Of a stretch of DNA of 42,544 bases, positions 36,064-42,544 are shown piece after piece. How positions within the stretch are numbered: position 1 is the stretch's first letter; the number at the start of each line of letters is the position of its first letter. This stretch comes from Patescibacteria group bacterium. Lineage in GTDB: Bacteria; Patescibacteriota; Minisyncoccia; Minisyncoccales; RBG-13-36-15. The DNA lies in assembly GCA_022574775.1 (NCBI GenBank), contig JACZRI010000006.1, positions 1 through 42,544 of the forward strand, read 5' to 3'. The translations under genes and the position numbers were made by a program. Under the pieces are notes generated by a model, which saw only the letters and a program-made list of their open reading frames with translations, was not told the origin of the DNA and searched no databases.

Positions 36064-37342
36064 TTTGTTTTTTATTGATTTTACTAATATTTTTTACTTT
36101 AGAAATAATTGTTCCATCCACTACTCGGATATCTACATCTTCTCCTATTTTAATATTTCCTATACTTCTAATCAATCTACCATTATATCGTGCAATGCTA
36201 TACCCAAGTTTAAGTTGGGTTTCTGGATTACGAAGATAAACAATTTTATCCGAGTGCTCTAATTGTTGATTAATGATTGATAGTAATGATTTAAATCCAA
36301 ATATGGATTTTCTCCATGAACTTTTTAGATTACTTTTACAATTCTGGAGAGCATTCTTGAATTCTTGAAAAGAAATTTTTAGTGCGGTTTCAATCTCTCT
36401 ATATTTATCAAAAATTAAATTATTTATTTCACGAATTGTATCTACCGATTGATTTATTAATGAATCGGCATTTTCCAATATATCCTCATAAGAACTAATA
36501 ATATCTCTTTCGTATTCTTCTAATAGTAACGCGGCCTGTTCCCATGACTCGCTAAGAACGGTTGCCGCAATGCTGGGCGTAGAAACCGAACGGTCAGCCG
36601 CTGATGCCACAAGGGAAACATCTTTGTGGTGGCCGATAGCCGCAATTACTGGGACTGGAAAATCAGCTATTTCTCTAACTAATAATTCATTATTAAACGC
36701 CAGCATTGATTCTAAAGAACCTCCCCCACGCATAATTACTAATACTTCTATATCGTCTTTCTTAAATGTTTTAATTGAAAGCAATAAGTCGGCAATAGCA
36801 GCTTGCCCTTCTACTCGAGAATCAATCATTTTAACCTTAAAACCAAATCTTCCTAAGTTATTTAAAAAATCAGCAAGAACCGCACCTTGTCGTGATGTAA
36901 TTATTCCGACTTTCTGCGGATACTTTGGGATTGGCCGCTTTCTAGATTCTTCAAAAAGCCCCTCTGTGGTTAATTTTTTCTTTAATTTTTCATATTCTTT
37001 TTTTAAAGTCCCTTCTCCGGCATATTCAATGACTTCGGCTATAAAAGATAGTCTTCCTGTTGGTGGATATATTTCAGGATACCCAGAAGCAATAATTTTC
37101 AGCCCCTCTTTTAATTCAATGCCATAAATATTGTATCTAGATTTCCAGACTATGCAATTTATTACACTCTTATCTTTTTCATCTTTTAAGGAAAAATAGA
37201 CATGGCCCGTGGGGCCAAAACTAACTTCGCTAATTTCTCCTATAATTTTTGCTCTAAAACCTTTCAATCCCTGGTTTACAATTTTAATATAATTCGAAAC
37301 AGAGAAAATTTTCTCTATTTTTTGTTGCTCTTTTTTTTCCAT
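36056..37342 (-). CDS. xseA: Exodeoxyribonuclease VII large subunit
   Basis: OB domain VYFSLKDEKDKSVINCIVWK; VGIITSRQGAVLADFLN; RGGGSLESMLAFNNE; DRSVSTPSIAA. Confidence 0.95.
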   Translation of the reverse strand: MEKKEQQKIEKIFSVSNYIKIVNQGLKGFRAKIIGEISEVSFGPTGHVYFSLKDEKDKSVINCIVWKSRYNIYGIELKEGLKIIASGYPEIYPPTGRLSFIAEVIEYAGEGTLKKEYEKLKKKLTTEGLFEESRKRPIPKYPQKVGIITSRQGAVLADFLNNLGRFGFKVKMIDSRVEGQAAIADLLLSIKTFKKDDIEVLVIMRGGGSLESMLAFNNELLVREIADFPVPVIAAIGHHKDVSLVASAADRSVSTPSIAATVLSESWEQAALLLEEYERDIISSYEDILENADSLINQSVDTIREINNLIFDKYREIETALKISFQEFKNALQNCKSNLKSSWRKSIFGFKSLLSIINQQLEHSDKIVYLRNPETQLKLGYSIARYNGRLIRSIGNIKIGEDVDIRVVDGTIISKVKNISKINKKQNA

Positions 37343-37394
37343 AATTTAGAGATTTAATGAATAAAAATGACTAAAGAATCGAACCGAAAAAATT

Positions 37395-40300
37395 TTACCT
37401 CATCATTTTACGTAATTTACAATATTCACATTTGGAATCATCGCAAGTTTTATCCCAAAAAGACAAAGAAAGAATCTCCTTAACCACTGCTTTTATCTGT
37501 TTTTCAAGCTTAACCACCTCTTCTGGATTTATATCAAACAATTCCTTCCGGTAATTGCCCCTGCTATCAGGTTCTATAAAATTAATTTCTCCGGCCACCA
37601 TGTTGAATTTTCCATCCTGATAATAATTCAAAAGCAGATTATAAAAAACCAATTGGCGCTTGTAGTCCCCGGTGCTCGTTTTAGTCAAACCCTCTATTTC
37701 GTTGCGGGACTTGGGCTTTCCGGTTTTATAATCTATGACGTTGACGTTATTTGAAGAATCAAGAGAAATAATGTTATCCAATTTTCCGTTAATCACAATG
37801 CCATTTCCCAAATCAATGCCATGAATACTGAATTCATTGAGCATATTCATACCCCAGGATTTGTGATAATGGTCGTAATACCCCACAAGTGCAGCCTTTC
37901 CCTTATCTAAAGCCTCCTTATGGTCTTTTTCTTGAATCGGCTGACTATTTAAAGACTCAACGAACCTGTTAATAAGATATTTTTTGCCAGGATTCTCCCC
38001 TTTTATAAATTTGTCAAAAAAACTCTTCAAAGCATTGTGCACAGCCGTACCAAAAATTAAATGCTTATTTGGGGCTCCGGGAATACGCAGCAAATTATTG
38101 TAAAAATATTTCCAAGGACACTTAAGGTAATTATTCAAGGCGGTGACCGAAAGTCCATGTTGAAAGAAAAGCTGGTTCAAAAAAGTTTTTTCTTTGGCGG
38201 TTGAAGAAAGCGAAAGTGTTGGAGCGAATTCCAAATCCTTTTGTTTCTCAACTATTACCTTTGATTCATCAATCTCAACTTCTTTTATTAATTCTGGTTT
38301 TATTTCCATTATGAATCTTGAAGGCAGCTGTTCCCGACCATTCTGGTTCTGCTTTGCATAAAGTATCGAAACCTGCTTTTTGGCTCGAGTTAAAGCAACA
38401 TAGAACAAATTACGCTCGTCTTCATCGCTGTCTTCAGTAAAACTTTCTTCAACCTTCTTTAATAAATAAGCCTGCCGCGGCAACTTAATGTGCTCATGAT
38501 GACGGCGAGAACCCCAATGGCCATCAACGGCATTGATAATATAAACGTACTCAAACTCCAGGCCTTTTGATTTATGGGCTGTCATTAATCTTACTCTACC
38601 AGGAGCCTGTTTAAAAATAGTTGTCTTTATTAAAACATTGTGTTCCTGAATAACGTCAAGGTATTCAAAAAAGTGTTCAAGGGTATAGTCTTTGTGGTTT
38701 TCGATAAGCGACTTTATTTGGTCAAACAAAGCATGAAGTTTAGCCAGTTTTTCAGCAGAAGCTGACTTATTCAAGATATAAACCAAAAAACCAGATTCCC
38801 GGACAATATCTTCAAAGGCCTGAACCGCTCCTTTATTTTTCGCTCCGCTCTTCCAGAAAGAAAGCTTTTGGTATATTTCCAGTAATTTATCTATTTCTTC
38901 TATGCCGGCTTTTTCCATCATTTTATGATCTTTAATGATGTTATATGGGTTTAACCGTAAACTAGCGATTTTATAAACATCGAGGGGCGGAATGCCGAAA
39001 ATATCAACATGAAGCATTTCTATTAATTCAGCCGGAGAACCGAAATTCTGGACCGCTTTAAGAACAATAAGAAGCTTTTTAATATCCTCGTCATTTAAAA
39101 CGTCCTGGTCAGATTCAATAACAAAAGGAACGCCGGCTTTCTCTAATATTCTAATTATAGGAATAACATCTCTATTTTCTCGATAAAGAACTGCGATTTG
39201 ACTAGCTGATACTTTTTGCTTTAAAAGATTCTTAATGCTTTGAGAAAGGAAATATTGCTCTGCCTCTTGAGTCTGCAGAACGTGAAGATTGATAAGGGAT
39301 TCTTTATGTCCAGCTTTAGCTAAAAGCTTGCCAGTTTGAGAGTTAAGACTGTAGGCCGCATTTAGAATAGTTTGTGTTGAACGGTAATTGCGCTGTAGAG
39401 TAATCAACTCGACGTTTTTGTAGAGATTCTTAAAATACATGAAATTTTCCATGGAAGCTCCCTGAAAGCGAAAAATAGCCTGCTTTTCGTCTCCGACGAT
39501 AAAAAGGTTAGGATCTTTATGGTAACTCGCCAAAAGCTCAAGAATTTTGTTCTGAGCAGCGTTGGTATCCTGATGCTCATCCACTAAAATATATAAATAT
39601 TGCTCCTGAAGAGTTAAAAGTAAATCGTTGTTTTTTTTCAAAATAACCATAGCCTGCATAATCATATCGCTGTAATCATAAAATCTGGAAGAGCTCAGAG
39701 ATTCTTGGTAATCAGCGTATATTAAAGCAAGCTCTTTATTACGGAAGATATGCTTTTGCATATCGGTATATTTCCCCTTCATTTTTCCCTTATGGGCTCC
39801 AGTCTTATGATAAAGATCTTCTATTTTAGCAAAGGCTTTTTCCTGTTCTTTTATAATAATGGAGAATTCTTCAGGCAACACGCCTTGCTGCTTCAATTCA
39901 TTGATGGCGTTAATAATCGAACGAAGATAAAAATAGCGGCTACCGAAAGGTTTTAGATTTTTAAGACTTGCAGAATCTATAATTTGACGAACTACCTGCA
40001 CTTGGTCAATATCTGGAATATTAGTTGAGCCGATAATTTCCGGGAAATCATCGGGATAATCCTTGATAACATCGTTGGCAAACCCATGAAAAGTCGTAAT
40101 ATTAACGCGGTAAGCTTGAGACCCTATGAGTTCTGATAATTTTTTGCGCATGGAAACTACCGCAGACTCTGTAAAAGTCAAAGCTAAAATGGCTTCCGGT
40201 GGTGTATCTGTCTGAGTTAAAATATTGGCAATTCTCATCGTCAATAAATGCGTCTTGCCCGTGCCAGGTCCCGCAATAACCATAACAGGCCCTTCAATAG

Positions 40301-40397
40301 TTTCGACGGCCTGTTTTTGTTCGGGGTTCAACTCCTTATAAGCAGCTTTAAATTTGTCTTGAGATACCTTTTCCATATTTTTACCAATCGACTTCAT
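37395..40397 (-). CDS. UvrD/PcrA-type superfamily 1 helicase fused to a PD-(D/E)XK (RecB/AddB-like) nuclease; start may be the ATG at 40376
   Basis: VIAGPGTGKTHLL, VDEHQDTNAAQ, GDEKQAIFRFQGA, LMTAHKSKGLEFEYVYI; C-terminal LKCPWKYFYN, GTAVHNALKSFF, NVIDYKTGK, CDDSKCEYC. Confidence 0.93.
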   Translation of the reverse strand: MKSIGKNMEKVSQDKFKAAYKELNPEQKQAVETIEGPVMVIAGPGTGKTHLLTMRIANILTQTDTPPEAILALTFTESAVVSMRKKLSELIGSQAYRVNITTFHGFANDVIKDYPDDFPEIIGSTNIPDIDQVQVVRQIIDSASLKNLKPFGSRYFYLRSIINAINELKQQGVLPEEFSIIIKEQEKAFAKIEDLYHKTGAHKGKMKGKYTDMQKHIFRNKELALIYADYQESLSSSRFYDYSDMIMQAMVILKKNNDLLLTLQEQYLYILVDEHQDTNAAQNKILELLASYHKDPNLFIVGDEKQAIFRFQGASMENFMYFKNLYKNVELITLQRNYRSTQTILNAAYSLNSQTGKLLAKAGHKESLINLHVLQTQEAEQYFLSQSIKNLLKQKVSASQIAVLYRENRDVIPIIRILEKAGVPFVIESDQDVLNDEDIKKLLIVLKAVQNFGSPAELIEMLHVDIFGIPPLDVYKIASLRLNPYNIIKDHKMMEKAGIEEIDKLLEIYQKLSFWKSGAKNKGAVQAFEDIVRESGFLVYILNKSASAEKLAKLHALFDQIKSLIENHKDYTLEHFFEYLDVIQEHNVLIKTTIFKQAPGRVRLMTAHKSKGLEFEYVYIINAVDGHWGSRRHHEHIKLPRQAYLLKKVEESFTEDSDEDERNLFYVALTRAKKQVSILYAKQNQNGREQLPSRFIMEIKPELIKEVEIDESKVIVEKQKDLEFAPTLSLSSTAKEKTFLNQLFFQHGLSVTALNNYLKCPWKYFYNNLLRIPGAPNKHLIFGTAVHNALKSFFDKFIKGENPGKKYLINRFVESLNSQPIQEKDHKEALDKGKAALVGYYDHYHKSWGMNMLNEFSIHGIDLGNGIVINGKLDNIISLDSSNNVNVIDYKTGKPKSRNEIEGLTKTSTGDYKRQLVFYNLLLNYYQDGKFNMVAGEINFIEPDSRGNYRKELFDINPEEVVKLEKQIKAVVKEILSLSFWDKTCDDSKCEYCKLRKMMR

Positions 40398-40551
40398 TAA
40401 CTTTTTCTATCATTTCTTCTGGTACTTGAATTTTTTCCTTTGGTGTAAACAAAAACTGATAGGCTAAAATCCCTCCGCCAACAATAACAGCCAGGACAAC
40501 AACAATTAAGATGTATTTTAAGTTAGTTTCCCCTTTTGTAATAAAAGACAT
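40381..40551 (-). CDS. 56-aa single-TM protein sharing its membrane anchor with the GerMN protein
   Basis: MSFITKGETNLKYILIVVVLAVIVGGGILAYQFLFTPKEKIQVPEEMIEKVNEVDW; overlaps helicase start; below ORF-track cutoff. Confidence 0.6.
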   Translation of the reverse strand: MSFITKGETNLKYILIVVVLAVIVGGGILAYQFLFTPKEKIQVPEEMIEKVNEVDW

Positions 40552-40589
40552 ATTAGTTTATTATACCCCTCATTTGTAAAATAAAAGTC

Positions 40590-40790
40590 TGAGGAGATAG
40601 ATCTCGGGCGACGACCAGGATTAACCCGGATCGAACCCCTCGGTCGGCCTCGATACTGCGCTGACTGGTGGCTGGCACCCCCGGTCTGGAACCCGTGTTT
40701 TAAGGGTGATTGGGCGGGTTTTCGGAATGAGACACGACCCGTCTCGGTCGGGGGCGTTTTAAAGCTAAAATGAGACAAATGAGTTAAAAT
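40590..40790. repeat. Mosaic repeat (B/C modules) with GC-rich insert
   Basis: gacccgtctcggtcggggg, agctaaaatgagacaaatgag, cggtctggaacccgtgttttaaggg. Confidence 0.7.
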
Positions 40791-41005
40791 CATCTATCTT
40801 TATCCTTTCGGAAAAGATAAAAGATTAGCGACAGAACAACAAATGCAAGTATTACAACATTCGTATTTAGAATTCTAAGAGGTGTAAGAATGGGGTCGCC
40901 ATCGCCCACAGTTCCAAGCTTGATAAACGATAAAAGGGAAAAAAATAAAACAGCACCAGTCCCAAGACTTGTCCAAATAAGTAAAAATTTATTAAACTTA
41001 TTCAT
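40790..41005 (-). CDS. Small two-TM membrane protein
   Basis: Two hydrophobic segments, basic C-terminus. Confidence 0.6.
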   Translation of the reverse strand: MNKFNKFLLIWTSLGTGAVLFFSLLSFIKLGTVGDGDPILTPLRILNTNVVILAFVVLSLIFYLFRKDKDR

Positions 41006-41158
41006 AGTTCTGAGCTTTTATTACGATGTTTATTGCTTTTTATTATTCCATAACCAGGTTAGTTGTGTTTCGTTCTCTCGAACCATGCTCAAGATTAGCT
41101 GCGAGACTTGGACGACGTTAGAACCTATTTTGTTATTTAGAGAAATGACTGCAAAAAA

Positions 41159-41443
41159 TTACTCGTTTTCCCTATCTATCACAAGCTCAATATCAGTGAG
41201 GGCGATTAATTTATGATAAACATCAGGTGCAGTTTCAAATTTTATGGGAGCCTTCACTATTTGAGTTTCTTTACCGATAGTAAGTTCTACTTCTCCTTTT
41301 ACCAAAAATACAACTTCACGTTCTTCGTGTGTATGATCGGCACTAACACTCCCCTTTTTTCTAGAAATAAAGCTTGATTTGCCACAATTATATATTATGC
41401 CCCTGTCATCAGATTTTATTATTTTAATATCTTCTATCTTCAT
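41159..41443 (-). CDS. Cupin-domain protein
   Basis: ADHTHEEREVVFLVKGEVELTIGKETQIVKAPIKFETAPDVYHKLIAL. Confidence 0.75.
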   Translation of the reverse strand: MKIEDIKIIKSDDRGIIYNCGKSSFISRKKGSVSADHTHEEREVVFLVKGEVELTIGKETQIVKAPIKFETAPDVYHKLIALTDIELVIDRENE

Positions 41444-41463
41444 ACTCTTATTTAAATAGTATC

Positions 41464-41527
41464 AAAAAACCGCCTTTTTACCCTGAACCGTGCGGAGCTC
41501 TGGTTTAGGGCTTGGCGATAAAAAAAC
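41464..41527. repeat. Hairpin repeat E copy 11 with a second palindrome inserted in its loop
   Basis: AAAAAACCGCCTTTTTA-CCCTGAACC...GGTTTAGGG-CTTGGCGAT. Confidence 0.75.
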
Positions 41528-41705
41528 AGTAAATCCCCTATCTTGAAAAATCCACGCCGGTTTTTATACCTTGTGCGACGTTTAAATAGGGTTTAGGTCG
41601 TCATTTGTAAGGCGTCCTAGCGCCATGGCTACCTCGGTCTAGAACCCGTGTTTTAAAGGGAAATTTGGCGTTTTAGGTGTGTCTCACCGACGCGTCTCGG
41701 TCGGG
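41528..41705. repeat. Long mosaic repeat (D+C+B modules)
   Basis: cagtaaatcccctatcttgaaaaatccacgccggtttttatacc ... cggtctagaacccgtgttttaaaggg ... tgtctcaccgacgcgtctcggtcggg. Confidence 0.8.
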
Positions 41706-41759
41706 AATAAAAATAGTAATATACTTAATCGTGGTAAACGATAATGAAATTGGGCGCAT

Positions 41760-42335
41760 TTACTTTATCACTTTCAAATTTAAACCCTTGCGAATAACCT
41801 TTATATTCTCTCCTTTTATAAAAGTATTTATCACAAATGGTCCCTCTCTAAGTGGAGTCAAAATTACTGGCTCGTAAATATGGTGTTCCAAGCCATGTAC
41901 ATAATCCGAGTTATAACGAACGATCTGTTTAATTTCATCGGTATAGATTGAATACCCCGTTGACTTTTCAATAATAAAATCTGTTGGGAAAATGAACCCT
42001 ATCTGTACGTTTCTAGCCATAAGCTCTTCAGAATTTGAAAACCCAATATTAAGCTCATGCTTTTTATCAGACTTAATGGTGATTTCGTCGGGTAAAATAT
42101 CATCTATATTCTTTCCATTTAAAGTTATAAAAACTTTCTCCAAAAATTCTGATTTTCCTTTTTCCATTTTTTCTAAAATATTTATCATTAATTGTTCAAG
42201 GTTAGTATTAAATCTTTCTTTGTCATCGTCTATCATCTTTTTTATTTCCATAATAAGAGCTAACAAATCCCATAACACCTTTAACGCGTAAGAGAAAGAT
42301 ATGATACTAATAAAAAGTATTATGTAATAGAACAA
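41760..42335 (-). CDS. Membrane-anchored protein of unknown function; probably N-terminally truncated at about 42416
   Basis: N-terminal TM; the frame stays open upstream as FAKIVFIPLIFSFLGVSLSFLIQKYD with no ATG until TAG at 42416-42418. Confidence 0.6.
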   Translation of the reverse strand: MFYYIILFISIISFSYALKVLWDLLALIMEIKKMIDDDKERFNTNLEQLMINILEKMEKGKSEFLEKVFITLNGKNIDDILPDEITIKSDKKHELNIGFSNSEELMARNVQIGFIFPTDFIIEKSTGYSIYTDEIKQIVRYNSDYVHGLEHHIYEPVILTPLREGPFVINTFIKGENIKVIRKGLNLKVIK

Positions 42336-42427
42336 ATCATATTTTTGAATTAAAAAAGATAGGCTTACTCCTAAAAAGGAAAAAATAAGTGGTATAAAAA
42401 CGATTTTTGCGAACTAAATATCCCACG

Positions 42428-42544
42428 ATGACTTCCTCCAGTGTAACGCCGCAATTGCTTCATGCCGGAATAGAGCTCGTCATAGGGACAGGAATTACTT
42501 TTTGGTTGCACCGGAAAATTTCTCGGGTGGATAAACGCGTGTCT
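42428..42544 (+). CDS. 5' part of an ORF running off the window (MTSSSVTPQLLHAGIELVIGTGITFWLHRKISRVDKRVS)
   Basis: 39 open codons from ATG, coherent hydrophobic helix then basic segment; GC-richer than the flank. Confidence 0.45.
   Translation, partial: MTSSSVTPQLLHAGIELVIGTGITFWLHRKISRVDKRVS

Noticed and set aside
40591-40690. tRNA-like sequence (GGGGTTCGATCC, CCGGGTTAATCCTGG on the - strand)
   Set aside because: T-arm-like fragments only; no matching acceptor, D or anticodon arms, and a shortened T loop. At most a degenerate remnant.
40518-40793. 91-aa ORF in repeat region
   Set aside because: Composed of repeat modules and overlaps the start of the 56-aa TM ORF; no coding signature.
24341-41527. 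CRISPR array
   Set aside because: Repeats are kilobases apart, separated by genes, with no regular spacers and no cas genes.
22690-41710. Classical integron (IntI plus attC array)
   Set aside because: The recombinase lacks the IntI-specific insertion before the PHTIRHSYAT patch, genes read toward rather than away from it, and GGTTCTAAC...hairpin E junctions lack a paired GTTRRRY/RYYYAAC R'/R'' set (only the 26.2-26.3 kb spacer shows TTCTAAC...GTTAGAA).

Overview
AT-rich bacterial chromosome segment whose gene content, short intergenic spacing and dispersed palindromes look like a Candidatus Patescibacteria (CPR) genome, probably Parcubacteria-like since ribosomal protein L9 is present (taxonomy is inference). 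Left part (1-22.5 kb, mostly + strand) is core: Mur ligase end, DegT aminotransferase, FemAB, FtsQ, two GT39-type membrane glycosyltransferases, a CIRCE-controlled hrcA-grpE-dnaK-dnaJ operon, tRNA-Lys(UUU), GerMN protein, DinB, an eight-unit Cys-repeat surface protein with an internal frameshift, S41 protease, acylphosphatase, L9, CTP synthase, L27 and UppS. Genes converge at about 22.6 kb on a tyrosine recombinase. The right part (23-42 kb, almost all - strand) is accessory-like: small Zn-ribbon-type proteins, Tag, SEC-C, DUF192, PHB-depolymerase-like esterase, GuaA, M64-like metallopeptidase, MsrA/MsrB, MazG-like, NHL, XseA/XseB, UvrD-like helicase-nuclease and a cupin, with a dense mosaic of modular palindromic repeats between genes. 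Most interesting: (1) two tandem, homologous, apparently undescribed small RNA genes at 24.15-24.55 kb, each with its own promoter and terminator; (2) 11 copies of an AATCGCC-NNNNN-GGCGATTTTTT hairpin, several fused to an extended -10 promoter directly ahead of a start codon; (3) longer mosaic repeats with a GGTTCTAAC module after stop codons, giving a cassette-like layout; (4) widespread leaderless-type promoter-to-ATG spacing; (5) DnaJ with HPH in place of HPD; (6) a probable +1 frameshift in the Cys-repeat protein; (7) a probable chimeric junction at about 42.42 kb.
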